A DNA stretch of 43,293 bases from Lachnospiraceae bacterium (lineage in GTDB: Bacteria > Bacillota > Clostridia > Lachnospirales > Lachnospiraceae): NCBI GenBank assembly GCA_017437065.1, contig JAFSBX010000053.1:1-43293 (forward strand), given 5' to 3'. The notes beneath the pieces are model-generated. The model did not search any database. It was not told where the DNA came from and worked only from the letters and a program-made list of their open reading frames with translations. Within the stretch, counting starts at the first letter, position 1. Every line of letters begins with the position of its first letter. Of the stretch, positions 22,988-31,885 are shown piece by piece. The translations under genes were made by a program, and so were the position numbers.

Positions 22988-23406
22988 ACATCTGCCGCAG
23001 CACCATGGCTGAGTCCATCCTAACCCACCTAATAAACCAAGCCGGCCTTTCACCCCAATTCCACATCAACTCCGCTGCTACCAGTCGCGAAGAAATCGGT
23101 AACCCGCCTCACCACGGCACAGTGGCCAAACTCCGCCAGGTCGGCATCCCCCTCATCCCACACCGTGCCACACAAATGACCAAACAAGACTACGAACAAT
23201 ACGACTACCTCATCGGCATGGACAGCGCCAACATCCGCAACATGACCCGCATCGCCGGCGGCGACCCCGAAAACAAAATTTATAAGCTGCTATCCTTCGC
23301 AGATTCTGACAGAGACATAGCCGACCCATGGTACACCGGCAACTTTGACGAAACCTACAACGATATTATGGAAGGGTGTACCGCTTTTTTGAAAAAAGTA
23401 TATTAG
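22957..23406 (+). CDS. Low-molecular-weight protein tyrosine phosphatase, element target gene
   Basis: A 149-residue cytoplasmic phosphatase. The signature C8-HGNIC-R14-S is the CX5R phosphate loop, and D123-P-W-Y is the general-acid loop; both are intact and length is typical. It hydrolyses phosphotyrosine via a cysteinyl intermediate; targets in this organism are unknown. The first ten codons are AT-rich and coincide with the att core, while the remaining sequence is markedly GC-rich with C-ending codons (for example ATCCCCCTCATCCCACACC), unlike every neighbour. This suggests separate ancestry for the gene body. Its 5' untranslated region comes from the integrated element, so expression now depends on element sequence. 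Confidence 0.92.
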   Translation: MIKVLFVCHGNICRSTMAESILTHLINQAGLSPQFHINSAATSREEIGNPPHHGTVAKLRQVGIPLIPHRATQMTKQDYEQYDYLIGMDSANIRNMTRIAGGDPENKIYKLLSFADSDRDIADPWYTGNFDETYNDIMEGCTAFLKKVY

Positions 23407-23521
23407 TGTACTGATAACAAATACCGATAACAAATAACAACTACCCTATGGAAAAGTCTGCCCGAAAGAATTATAATGTGCTAAAACTCATAAAATTTCG
23501 AGAAAGGCATGGTATACATTA

Positions 23522-24871
23522 ATGACAAAAGACTTAACAGAAGGAAAACCACTAAAACTTATCCTAAAATTTGCAATTCCGCTTTTATTTGGACTGTTAT
23601 TCCAGCAGTTTTACAGCGTAATTGATACCATGATTGTAGGCAAATTTCTAGGCTCAGATGCACTTGCAGCGGTAGGAAGCACCGGTTCCGTCAACTTCAT
23701 GGTAATCGGATTCTGTATGGGTGTCTGCAACGGTTTTGCAATACCGGTAGCACAGCAGTTTGGAGCAAAGAGAGAAATAGAATTACGAAAATACGTAGCA
23801 AACGCTGCATGGTTATGTGTTCTTTTTGCAATCATAATGACGGCGCTGACGACCATATTATGCCGCCCGATTCTGGAAATAATGCGTACACCCGATGACA
23901 TTATAAATCAGGCGTACAGTTATATATTTATTATTTTTGCAGGAATTCCTGCAATGATGTTATACAATATGCTGGCAGGAATTATCCGTTCTTTAGGAGA
24001 CAGCAAGACACCGGTGGCTTTTCTTGCACTTTCTTCTATTATTAATATTATTCTGGATGTAGTGCTGATTTACTACTTTAAAATGGGAGTAGCGGGCGCC
24101 GCATATGCAACGGTTATTTCCCAGATAATATCAGGAATATGCTGTTTCTTCTTTATGAGAAAGAAATATGAAATTTTAAAGATAACCAAAGAAGAATGGA
24201 AATTCGATTCCCATTATGCACTTATATTATGTGGAATGGGAATTCCGATGGGATTACAATATTCCATAACGGCAATCGGTAGTGTTATTTTGCAGACGGC
24301 GGTAAATTCCCTTGGAACGGTTTATGTTTCATCCATGACAGCTGCATCAAAATTATCCATCTTTTTCTGTTGTCCGTTTGATGCACTTGGTTCTACGATG
24401 GCAACCTATGGAGGACAGAATGTAGGTGCCGGAAAAATTGATCGTCTCGGAAAAGGCTTGAAGGCTTGTATTTTATTGGGGGCAGCTTATTCAGTAATAG
24501 CACTTGTTGTATATATTTTCTTTGCACCAAAATTATCCTTGCTGTTTTTGGATGCATCAGAAGTTGAGATAATCGCTAATGCAAAAATGTGTCTTATTGC
24601 AAATGGTATGTTCTACTTTGCATTAGCGTTGGTAAATATTGTACGTTTTATGATTCAGGGAATGGGATTCAGCAGTCTGGCAGTATTTGCAGGAGTATTT
24701 GAAATGATTGCAAGAGGTATCGTCGGTTTCGTATTTGTGCCAATATTCGGTTATCGGGCAGCATGCTTTGCAAGCCCGGCAGCATGGGTGATGGCAGATA
24801 TATTCCTGATTCCGGCATATATTTATTGTGTAAATAAACTAAAAAAACAAATAGGAACAGAAAAAGTATGA
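23522..24871 (+). CDS. MATE-family multidrug/Na+ efflux transporter
   Basis: A 449-residue integral membrane protein with twelve predicted hydrophobic segments in two similar halves. N-terminal LILKFAIPLLFGLLFQQFYSVIDTMIVGKFLGSDALAAVG is the MATE signature and recurs in weaker form near residue 240. Such transporters export cationic drugs or metabolites in exchange for Na+ or H+. The upstream 115 bp contains short ATAACAAAT repeats but no clear promoter. It overlaps the dehydrogenase gene by four bases (ATGA), indicating one operon. Substrate cannot be told. Confidence 0.92.
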   Translation: MTKDLTEGKPLKLILKFAIPLLFGLLFQQFYSVIDTMIVGKFLGSDALAAVGSTGSVNFMVIGFCMGVCNGFAIPVAQQFGAKREIELRKYVANAAWLCVLFAIIMTALTTILCRPILEIMRTPDDIINQAYSYIFIIFAGIPAMMLYNMLAGIIRSLGDSKTPVAFLALSSIINIILDVVLIYYFKMGVAGAAYATVISQIISGICCFFFMRKKYEILKITKEEWKFDSHYALILCGMGIPMGLQYSITAIGSVILQTAVNSLGTVYVSSMTAASKLSIFFCCPFDALGSTMATYGGQNVGAGKIDRLGKGLKACILLGAAYSVIALVVYIFFAPKLSLLFLDASEVEIIANAKMCLIANGMFYFALALVNIVRFMIQGMGFSSLAVFAGVFEMIARGIVGFVFVPIFGYRAACFASPAAWVMADIFLIPAYIYCVNKLKKQIGTEKV

Positions 24872-25590
24872 AAAAAAAGAAAGCACTGATAACAGGAGCT
24901 TCCAGAGGAATCGGCAACGCGATTGCAACAGAATTTGCAGGCAGTGGGTACGATATATATGTAACCTGCAAAAATTCTTTTACGGAGTTGCAGAAGCTAT
25001 GCGACGAACTGGAAAGTAAATATAGTATAGAAGCAACAGCATTTCAGGCAGATGTTGGAAATGTGGAACATATGGACAGGTTGTTTACAGAAATAAATGA
25101 CATTGATGTTGTTGTGAATAATGCGGGAATTTCTTATATCGGACTTTTAACGGATATGTTAGTGGAAGAATGGAATACTATGATTAACACCAATTTCAAT
25201 TCTTTATTTTATGTGTGCCGTCATGCTGTGCCGCTTATGGTACGAAAAAAAAGTGGAAAAATCATCAACATTTCCTCCGTATGGGGGAACGTGGGTGCTT
25301 CCATGGAAGTTGCATATTCCGCAGCAAAAGGTGGTATGAACACATTTACAAAAGCTCTGGCGAAAGAGCTGGCACCAAGTAATATTCAGGTAAATGCCAT
25401 TGCCTGCGGAGTCATTGACACGCAGATGAATGGTTGTTTTTCAGAAGAAGAAAGAGAAGCATTGCGCGAGGAAATACCGGCAGACAGATTTGGAAAGCCG
25501 GAGGAGGTTGCAAAACTTGCATTACAGCTTGCAACGGGAAATGAATATTTAACCGGACAGATTATTACACTGGACGGCGGTTGGATGTAA
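24868..25590 (+). CDS. Short-chain dehydrogenase/reductase, FabG-like
   Basis: A 240-residue NAD(P)-dependent SDR. The cofactor loop TGASRGIG (residues 9-16), NNAG (84-87) and the catalytic S137, Y150, K154 (YSAAK) are all present, and the end QIITLDGGWM is typical of FabG (3-oxoacyl-ACP reductase). Coupling to a MATE transporter instead of a fatty-acid cluster argues for a paralogue of unknown substrate over the housekeeping enzyme. The overlap ATGA with the transporter implies translational coupling. Confidence 0.85.
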   Translation: MKKKKALITGASRGIGNAIATEFAGSGYDIYVTCKNSFTELQKLCDELESKYSIEATAFQADVGNVEHMDRLFTEINDIDVVVNNAGISYIGLLTDMLVEEWNTMINTNFNSLFYVCRHAVPLMVRKKSGKIINISSVWGNVGASMEVAYSAAKGGMNTFTKALAKELAPSNIQVNAIACGVIDTQMNGCFSEEEREALREEIPADRFGKPEEVAKLALQLATGNEYLTGQIITLDGGWM

Positions 25591-25671
25591 AAATAGAACA
25601 TTATTTAATAGAGCACTATTTAATATAGAAGAAATAGCGAAGACAATATTAAAAATGAAATGAGGCAGAAT

Positions 25672-26583
25672 ATGTACGATTTAATTATTATTGGTTCCGG
25701 TCCGGCAGGACTGTCGGCAGCAGTATACGGAAAAAGAGCAGGATTAAATCTGCTTGTCATAGAAAAAAACGGTATGAGTGGAGGACAGGTACTTAACACT
25801 TATGAAGTGGATAATTATTTGGGACTTCCGGGAATCAACGGATTTGATATGGGAATGCAGTTCCGTGCCCATGCAGATAAATTGCAGGCAGAATTTAGGG
25901 ATGAAGCAGTAATGCGTATAGAAAATGAAGAGGGAAAAAAGAAAGTAGTTACAGAGCAAAATACTTATGAAACAAAGACAGTTCTGATTGCAACAGGTGC
26001 TTCTCACGCAAAACTGAATGTACCGGGCGAAGAAGAATTGGCAGGAATGGGAGTTTCCTATTGTGCAACCTGTGACGGAGCATTTTTCAGAAATCGTACC
26101 GTAGCAGTTGTCGGTGGAGGTGACGTGGCAGCCGAGGATGCAATTTTTCTTGCAAGAGGCTGTGAAAAAGTGTATCTGGTACACAGAAGGGATGAACTTC
26201 GTGCCGCCAACATCTTACAGAAAAATTTAATGGAGCTGTCTAATGTGGAAATTCTATGGAATCATGTTGTGACTTCCATAGAAGGTGACGGTCAGACGGA
26301 AAAAATGATAATCCGTAGTACAAAAGATGAAAGTGTGCAGGAAAAAGAAATTGACGGCATTTTTATTGCAGTCGGCATTCATCCGAATACCGCTTTTGTG
26401 GAAGGATTGCTGGAAATGGATGAAAAAGGCTACATTAAGGCAGGAGAAGACGGAAAAACCAGTGTGGATGGTATTTTTGCCGCAGGTGATGTGCGTACGA
26501 AGAAATTACGCCAGATTATTACGGCAGTTTCCGATGGAGCGAATGCAGTAACAAGCGTCCAGGAATATTTGCTCTCTAAATAA
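25672..26583 (+). CDS. trxB: Thioredoxin-reductase-like flavoprotein
   Basis: A 303-residue FAD/NAD(P)H disulfide reductase. ATG 25672 is preferred because GAGG lies seven to eight bases before it; the in-frame ATG at 25660 has no Shine-Dalgarno sequence. FAD motif GSGPAG (8-13), redox-active C131-A-T-C134, NAD(P) motif GGGDVAAE (148-155) and C-terminal FAD motif GIFAAGDVR are all intact, with the size of bacterial TrxB. It would reduce thioredoxin or a similar partner in the cytoplasm. No thioredoxin gene is adjacent. The partner and pyridine nucleotide preference cannot be read with confidence. Confidence 0.88.
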   Translation: MYDLIIIGSGPAGLSAAVYGKRAGLNLLVIEKNGMSGGQVLNTYEVDNYLGLPGINGFDMGMQFRAHADKLQAEFRDEAVMRIENEEGKKKVVTEQNTYETKTVLIATGASHAKLNVPGEEELAGMGVSYCATCDGAFFRNRTVAVVGGGDVAAEDAIFLARGCEKVYLVHRRDELRAANILQKNLMELSNVEILWNHVVTSIEGDGQTEKMIIRSTKDESVQEKEIDGIFIAVGIHPNTAFVEGLLEMDEKGYIKAGEDGKTSVDGIFAAGDVRTKKLRQIITAVSDGANAVTSVQEYLLSK

Positions 26584-26629
26584 TGTATATCAGCGTCGGT
26601 TTTGGCGTTATGCCAATTTATGCCACCGG

Positions 26630-26685
26630 TTGACAAATTGTTACACCAGTGTTATCATTTAATACAGTTGTAACAAATTTGTAAC
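26630..26685 (+). promoter_or_regulatory. Promoter with two WalR-like boxes upstream of the NlpC/P60 gene
   Basis: TTGACA (26630-26635) and TATCAT (26653-26658) have a 17-base spacer. Two direct-repeat pairs match the WalR/YycF box TGTWAH-N5-TGTWAH: TGTTAC-ACCAG-TGTTAT (26639-26655) and TGTAAC-AAATT-TGTAAC (26669-26685). Their starts are 30 bp apart. WalRK is known to control cell-wall hydrolases in Firmicutes, and the gene downstream is one. Confidence 0.65.
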
Positions 26686-26728
26686 AAATGTTCATCTAAG
26701 CAGAAGATAAACATTATGGAGGGTAATA

Positions 26729-27982
26729 ATGAAACAACAGAAACTGAAAGTTGCAGCATGTGGACTTGCAGCTGTAGTTACATTTGCAGGCATGAATATT
26801 ACAGCAAATGCGGCAGGAGGTATATCAGAAGTTCTTCCATCAGCCGGTGTAACATTAACATTGGCAGATAACACAACTACATTACAGGCAATAAAAGACA
26901 GCGCACCAACAGGTGACGGAGCTGTAGAAAATACAACAGACACAAAGAAAATTGAACAGACACAGACAATTGAAGAATTGAAAGCTGAGACAGAAGCAGC
27001 AGTAGAAGAAATGACACCGGAACAGGCAGAAGAGGAAAGCTTTAAAAGCCTCGTGATTGCACAGGTAACGAATTATGTAAATGTTAGAAGCACGCCAAGC
27101 GAAGAAGGAGAAATCGTAGGAAAATTATACGACAAATCTGTAGGTACGTTCCTTTCTGAAAAAGATGGCTGGTATGAAATTAATTCCGGTTCCGTAACAG
27201 GATATGTAAAAGCGGAGTTTTGTGTTACCGGAGAGGCAGCCGTAGACTTGGCAAAAGAAGTTGGAACGAGAATTGCAACCGTTACAACAACAACTTTGTA
27301 TGTAAGACAGGAGCCGACAACAGAATCATCTGTAATCGGAATGGTGCCGATTGAAGATGATTTGATTGTAACAGAAGAATTGGACGGATGGGTAAAGGTA
27401 AACATCGAGGAAGGTGACGGATATGTTTCTACCGATTATGTTACTTTAACCACTGAGTTTGTAAAAGCAGAATCCAAAGCGGAAGAGGAAGCTCGTCTTG
27501 CGAAGGAAGAGGCAGAGCGTAAAGCTGCCAGAAAAGCTGCAGCCGCAGCAGAAGCTGCCAGAAAAGCAGAAAGTACTGCTCAGAAAACTGAAACACAGAC
27601 ACCGACAGAAACTGTTACAGTTTCCGGAGGAAGTGAAACAGGAACAGCAGTAGCAAACTACGCATTGCAGTTTGTGGGTAATCCATATGTATACGGTGGT
27701 TCCAGTCTTACCAACGGTACAGACTGCTCCGGATTTGTTATGAGCGTTTATGCAAACTATGGCGTAAGCCTCCCACATTCCTCATCTGCATTAAGAAGTT
27801 CTGGTTCAGGCGTGGAAGGCGGATTGTCAGCAGCACAGCCGGGGGATATTATCTGTTATTCGGGACACGTTGGACTTTACATCGGCAACGGTCAGATTGT
27901 ACATGCATCTACATCCAAAACAGGTATCATTGTATCCAATGCTGATTATCGTCAGGTTCTTGCCGTACGAAGAATCTTTTAA
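26729..27982 (+). CDS. Secreted SH3-domain NlpC/P60 peptidoglycan hydrolase
   Basis: A 417-residue exported enzyme that cleaves peptide cross-bridges of peptidoglycan. There is a signal peptide with cleavage likely after ANA (about residue 28). Two bacterial SH3 domains follow (about 107-165 and 177-237: VNVRSTPSEEGEIVG and LYVRQEPTTESSVIG), then an Ala/Glu/Lys coiled-coil linker and a Thr-rich stretch, then the C-terminal NlpC/P60 domain (about 308-417). The catalytic triad is C333 (DCSGF), H380 (GHVGLYIG) and H392. Start has TGGAGGG. The gene stands alone between its own promoter with WalR-like boxes and a strong terminator. Confidence 0.93.
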   Translation: MKQQKLKVAACGLAAVVTFAGMNITANAAGGISEVLPSAGVTLTLADNTTTLQAIKDSAPTGDGAVENTTDTKKIEQTQTIEELKAETEAAVEEMTPEQAEEESFKSLVIAQVTNYVNVRSTPSEEGEIVGKLYDKSVGTFLSEKDGWYEINSGSVTGYVKAEFCVTGEAAVDLAKEVGTRIATVTTTTLYVRQEPTTESSVIGMVPIEDDLIVTEELDGWVKVNIEEGDGYVSTDYVTLTTEFVKAESKAEEEARLAKEEAERKAARKAAAAAEAARKAESTAQKTETQTPTETVTVSGGSETGTAVANYALQFVGNPYVYGGSSLTNGTDCSGFVMSVYANYGVSLPHSSSALRSSGSGVEGGLSAAQPGDIICYSGHVGLYIGNGQIVHASTSKTGIIVSNADYRQVLAVRRIF

Positions 27983-28005
27983 TAATAATTTGATAAAAAT
28001 GAAAG

Positions 28006-28036
28006 GGTTGCACCTCAATATGTGCAACCTTTTTTT
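28006..28036 (+). terminator. Strong terminator after the NlpC/P60 gene
   Basis: GGTTGCAC (28006-28013) pairs with GTGCAACC (28022-28029) over eight bases, followed by seven T. Confidence 0.92.
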
Positions 28037-28254
28037 GTACAACATGACAATCACAACATAAACAAATACCTTTTGACACCTGAATCGTAATGGAAAAGTG
28101 TTTGAAAGTGTTTAAATGTAGTTAGCGTAAATTAAATGTTTATATTTTTTGAAATCATTTACTGTTTCTGGCAGATAATCACTTGTACAAGATACACAAA
28201 TTATTGTGCAAAAAATATATACAATTAAAAAAATAAAAAAAGTTCTCAACAAAG

Positions 28255-28389
28255 TTATCCACTCATAAAACCCCAATAAATACATAAAATTTAACTTATA
28301 CACCAAGTTATCCACATTATCCACAGAATAAGTATACACACTATGTGGAAAAAATGAGGGTAAAAAAAGAACACGCGTTTTGTGAATAT
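28255..28389. other. Cluster of DnaA boxes in a long AT-rich gap
   Basis: The 526-bp gap 28037-28562 has no gene. It holds two perfect DnaA boxes TTATCCACA back to back (28308-28316, 28317-28325) and one-mismatch boxes TTATCCACT (28255-28263), TTATACACC (28296-28304), GTATACACA (28332-28340), TGTGGAAAA (28344-28352, minus) and TGTGAATAT (28381-28389, minus). An A/T tract that could unwind lies just upstream (28209-28242). No dnaA, dnaN or rpmH is near, so a DnaA-titrating or regulatory cluster is as likely as an origin. Confidence 0.65.
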
Positions 28390-28497
28390 TAACGATTTCC
28401 ACCTTTTTACTGGAAAATACTTGAAAATCAAGATTTCTGCGGTTTCTCTGTCACGTTAAAGTGGCGACTAAAATCTTAAGTAAATTTTGTCAAATTG

Positions 28498-28527
28498 TTG
28501 TAAAAAGAATGTGGTCTGTGTTATAAT
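28498..28527 (+). promoter_or_regulatory. Extended -10 promoter for hpf
   Basis: TTGTAA (28498-28503), an 18-base spacer, then TATAAT (28522-28527) with TG one base upstream. Confidence 0.65.
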
Positions 28528-28562
28528 GTCTGTACAACAATAAAGCGGAAGGGATGATTAGC

Positions 28563-29090
28563 ATGAAATTTATTATTAGCGGAAGAAACATCGACGTAAC
28601 AGAAGGATTAAGATCAGCGGTTGAAGACAAAATCGGCAAACTTGAAAAATATTTCAATCCCGATACAGAAGTTCATGTGACCATGAGTGTTGAAAAAGAC
28701 CGTCAGAAAATCGAAGTTACAATCCCGGTGAAAGGAAATATCATTCGTTCAGAGCAGGTAAGCAATGATATGTATGTATCTATTGATTTAGTAGAGGAAA
28801 TCATTGAGAGACAGCTGAAGAAGTATAAAACAAAATTAGTGGACAAGAAACAGTCCGCCGGATTCTTTAGTCAGGACTTTATTGAAAAAGATTATATGGA
28901 CGAAGAAGATGTGAAAATCGTTCGTACTAAGAAATTTGATATTAAGCCAATGTATCCGGAAGATGCCTGCATTCAGATGGAACTTTTAGGACACAATTTC
29001 TTTGTATTCTGCAATGCGGAAACTGATGAAGTAAATGTTGTGTATAAGAGAAAAGGAAATACCTACGGTTTAATCGAGCCGGAAGTATAG
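28563..29090 (+). CDS. hpf: Long-form ribosome hibernation promoting factor
   Basis: A 175-residue cytoplasmic protein that binds the small ribosomal subunit and pairs inactive 70S ribosomes into 100S dimers in stationary phase. ATG 28563 is preferred, with GGAAGGG nine bases upstream; ATG 28554 abuts that site. Residues 1-100 are the HPF/YfiA domain (MKFIISGRNIDVTEGLRSAV), and the C-terminal dimerisation domain ends VRTKKFDIKPMYPEDACIQMELLGHNFFVF. The two-domain form is the one usual in Firmicutes. It is monocistronic, between an extended -10 promoter and a terminator, and its promoter lies next to the DnaA-box cluster. Confidence 0.94.
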   Translation: MKFIISGRNIDVTEGLRSAVEDKIGKLEKYFNPDTEVHVTMSVEKDRQKIEVTIPVKGNIIRSEQVSNDMYVSIDLVEEIIERQLKKYKTKLVDKKQSAGFFSQDFIEKDYMDEEDVKIVRTKKFDIKPMYPEDACIQMELLGHNFFVFCNAETDEVNVVYKRKGNTYGLIEPEV

Positions 29091-29140
29091 ATGACAGCCG
29101 AAGTTTGAACGAGAAAAGTTAATAATTGAAAATCCGGAGG

Positions 29141-29170
29141 GAACTGTACAGAATGTGCAGTTCTCTTTTT
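29141..29170 (+). terminator. Terminator after hpf
   Basis: GAACTG (29141-29146) pairs with CAGTTC (29158-29163) over 11 bases, followed by TCTTTTT. Confidence 0.85.
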
Positions 29171-29283
29171 GGGAATAGAACAATTTTGCTTTATGATGCT
29201 CTTTTCAGAGCAGCATAATTACAAAACGTAATATGTTGCAGCAGAAAAGAATATATTGAAAATAAAAAGGCGTTGTCATAGTA

Positions 29284-30360
29284 ATGGAACGAATCATTGA
29301 TTATATGAAAAGAAAAAGATATATTCCTGCTATACTGATATTTGTTTTGTGTGGTATGTGTTTTTCTTTTTTTATGCATAAGGAAAATATACAGACAGTG
29401 GAAACACTTGCCGATGGAGAAACGATTAATTGGGTGGACTTTAACGTGTCTTATGAAGCACTTTGCAATGCTTATGAGGCTGATATTTCAACATATAAGG
29501 AAGATATTCACATTGACTGGATAGAACTGTTAGCTTACCTTGCTGCTAAAAACGGAGGAAAGTTAGAAGATGGTATGGAATCGGAAATTACGAAAATCAC
29601 GGAACGGGTAAAAAACGGGGAAACAACCATAGCTGGTGAAGGAAAAGAACTAAAATATTATGACTATTATTATAAGGCATATTCGTCCATTCTAGGAAAC
29701 TATGTAGGAGAATATAAAATTCAGACCGAAAATGAAGACGGAAAGAAAGTTTGGGAAAGCAGGTATGGACTGAAAGCATTTTCACCCATAGCCAAAGGCT
29801 TTGAATATAATGATTATGACGATTTCGGCACATCCAGAAGCTACGGCTATTCAAGACCGCATTTGGGACACGATATGATGGGACAGACAGGCACACCGAT
29901 TATTGCAATCGAATCCGGGGTTGTGGAAGCAATCGGTTGGAACCAATATGGAGGATGGCGTGTCGGAATTCGCAGCTTTGACACAAATCGTTATTACTAT
30001 TATGCTCACTTACGGCAAAATTATCCCTATGCGGAAGGTCTGGAAGAGGGAAGTGTAGTGACGGCAGGGGACGTAATCGGATACATGGGTCACACTGGTT
30101 ACAGCAAAGAGGAAAACGTAAATAACATAGAAGTAACCCATCTTCATTTTGGAATTGAGTTGGTTTTTGATGAGAAAAGAAGAGAAGAAGGAAAAGAAAT
30201 TTGGATAGACTGTTACCAGATTGCAAAATTTTTATATAAGAACCGCTGTGAAGTAGAAAAAATTGGCGATACAAAAGAGTGGAAACGAAAATATGAGATG
30301 AAAGAAGACAGCGTGGAAAAATATAAAAAGAAAATAAGTAAAAAAAATACAAAAACGTAG
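29284..30360 (+). CDS. Membrane-anchored M23-family peptidoglycan peptidase
   Basis: A 358-residue zinc endopeptidase of the LytM/M23 type. A basic N terminus and a hydrophobic segment (about residues 13-30) anchor or export it. The extracellular part has a helical region of about 130 residues and then the M23 domain with metal ligands H193 and D197 (HLGHD) and the HLH pair H286/H288. The spacing and the YYYYAHL segment are typical. The C-terminal 60 residues are strongly basic and Lys-rich. Members with this layout include SpoIIQ-like and spore- or division-related proteins, but no sporulation gene is adjacent. Start lacks a strong Shine-Dalgarno sequence; ATG 29284 is the first one that keeps the anchor. 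Confidence 0.85.
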   Translation: MERIIDYMKRKRYIPAILIFVLCGMCFSFFMHKENIQTVETLADGETINWVDFNVSYEALCNAYEADISTYKEDIHIDWIELLAYLAAKNGGKLEDGMESEITKITERVKNGETTIAGEGKELKYYDYYYKAYSSILGNYVGEYKIQTENEDGKKVWESRYGLKAFSPIAKGFEYNDYDDFGTSRSYGYSRPHLGHDMMGQTGTPIIAIESGVVEAIGWNQYGGWRVGIRSFDTNRYYYYAHLRQNYPYAEGLEEGSVVTAGDVIGYMGHTGYSKEENVNNIEVTHLHFGIELVFDEKRREEGKEIWIDCYQIAKFLYKNRCEVEKIGDTKEWKRKYEMKEDSVEKYKKKISKKNTKT

Positions 30361-30438
30361 AAAGAAAGTTATGTCTACCATATGTTTTCGCAAATAAAAA
30401 AGAATTATAACAAATTTCTAAATAATTTTATTTACACA

Positions 30439-30467
30439 TTGCAAAACAATAAGCCCTATGTTAAAAT
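30439..30467 (+). promoter_or_regulatory. Promoter of the butyrate operon
   Basis: TTGCAA (30439-30444), 17 bases, then TAAAAT (30462-30467) preceded by TG at the extended -10 position. A leader of roughly 80 bases follows, with TTGCAATG-type repeats and a small GCC/GGC hairpin. I saw no clear Rex-type palindrome. Confidence 0.55.
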
Positions 30468-30551
30468 ATAGACAATTGCAATGATAAAAAAATAACAATC
30501 AATGCAAAGCCTAGTGATTAGGGCGTTTTGAGATTATGGAGGAAAAGAAAA

Positions 30552-31739
30552 ATGGCAAAGAAAGTTGTATTAGCAGGTGCATGCCGTACCGCAATCGGAA
30601 CAATGGGAGGAAGTCTTTCTACTACTCCTGCAGCAGAACTTGGTTCTATCGTAATTAAAGAAGCATTGAACAGAGCAGGTGTTGCTCCGGAAGCAGTAGA
30701 TCAGGTATATATGGGATGCGTTATCCAGGCAGGTCTTGGACAGAACGTTGCTCGTCAGGCTTCCATCAAAGCAGGTCTTCCAATCGAAGTACCGGCTGTT
30801 ACTATTAACGTAGTTTGTGGTTCTGGTCTTAACTGTGTTAACATGGCTGCACAGATGATTATGGCTGGTGAAGCTGACATCGTTGTTGCAGGTGGTATGG
30901 AAAACATGTCTATGGCACCATTCGCACTTCCTAATGCACGTTTTGGATATAGAATGAACAATGGTACATTAGTTGATACTATGGTAAATGATGCATTATG
31001 GGATGCATTCAACAACTACCACATGATTCAGACAGCTGATAATATCTGTGACGAATGGAACATCAGCAGAGAAGAATTAGACGAGTTTGCTCTTAAGAGC
31101 CAGCAGAAAGCAGAAGCTGCTCAGAAGGCAGGAGCATTCGATAAAGAAATCGTACCTGTAATGGTTAAGAAGAAAAAAGAAATGGTAGAATTCAAAGTAG
31201 ACGAAGGTCCTCGTGCAGGTTCTACAATGGAAGGTTTAGCTAAGCTTCGTCCAATCAACAAAGATAAATACGTTACAGCCGGTAATGCATCAGGTATCAA
31301 TGACGGTGCTGCTGCAATCGTTGTTATGAGCGAAGAAAAAGCAAAAGAATTAGGCGTAACACCTATGGCTGAATGGGTTGCAGGTGCTCTTGCAGGTGTG
31401 AGACCGGAAGTTATGGGTATTGGTCCTGTTGCTTCTACACAGAAAGTTATGGCTAAAACAGGAATGAAAATTGAAGACTTCGATATCATCGAAGCAAACG
31501 AAGCTTTCGCTGCACAGTCTATCGCAGTAGGAAGAGATTTAGGAATCGATGTTGATAAACAGCTGAACCCGAACGGTGGTGCTATCGCATTAGGACATCC
31601 GGTAGGTGCTTCAGGATGCCGTATCTTAGTTACATTACTTCATGAAATGGAAGCTAAAGATGCTAAGACAGGTCTTGCAACACTTTGTATCGGTGGCGGT
31701 ATGGGCTGCTCAACAATTGTTAAAAAATACGAAGCCTAA
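30552..31739 (+). CDS. thl: Acetyl-CoA acetyltransferase (thiolase)
   Basis: A 395-residue biosynthetic thiolase condensing two acetyl-CoA into acetoacetyl-CoA, the first step of butyrate formation. ATG 30552 has TGGAGGAAAAG upstream; the longer frame begins before it. Catalytic C89 (VVCGSGLN), H349 ([10 protein letters not shown]) and C379 (CIGGGMG) are present, and the length is normal. It is first in the operon and has its own promoter. A 146-bp hairpin-rich gap separates it from crt, unlike the short crt-hbd-bcd gaps, so thiolase may be made in excess over the later enzymes. Confidence 0.96.
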   Translation: MAKKVVLAGACRTAIGTMGGSLSTTPAAELGSIVIKEALNRAGVAPEAVDQVYMGCVIQAGLGQNVARQASIKAGLPIEVPAVTINVVCGSGLNCVNMAAQMIMAGEADIVVAGGMENMSMAPFALPNARFGYRMNNGTLVDTMVNDALWDAFNNYHMIQTADNICDEWNISREELDEFALKSQQKAEAAQKAGAFDKEIVPVMVKKKKEMVEFKVDEGPRAGSTMEGLAKLRPINKDKYVTAGNASGINDGAAAIVVMSEEKAKELGVTPMAEWVAGALAGVRPEVMGIGPVASTQKVMAKTGMKIEDFDIIEANEAFAAQSIAVGRDLGIDVDKQLNPNGGAIALGHPVGASGCRILVTLLHEMEAKDAKTGLATLCIGGGMGCSTIVKKYEA

Positions 31740-31745
31740 AATATC

Positions 31746-31856
31746 GTCGCCCGGCGGCGACGACTTAAGAGAATTACTTCGTAATTCTCCCTAAATGGTA
31801 TATTTGGCTCGCGCATAAGTGAGAAGAGTGCCGCCTGAAATGACGGCACTTCTTTT
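31746..31856 (+). terminator. Triple hairpin/attenuator between thl and crt
   Basis: Three stems follow each other: GTCGCC with GGCGAC (31746-31761), GAGAATTAC with GTAATTCTC around TTC (31769-31789), and AGTGCCG (31827-31833) with CGGCACT (31844-31850) followed by TCTTTT. The last is a plausible weak terminator. The others may stabilise the thl mRNA end after processing. Confidence 0.65.
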
Positions 31857-31885
31857 GAAAAATAAAAAGAAAGAGGAAACAGACC

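Noticed and set aside
28255-28389. The DnaA-box cluster called as the chromosomal oriC.
   Set aside because: No dnaA, dnaN, recF, gyrB or rpmH nearby, and all flanking genes run in one direction; kept only as a cluster of unknown role.
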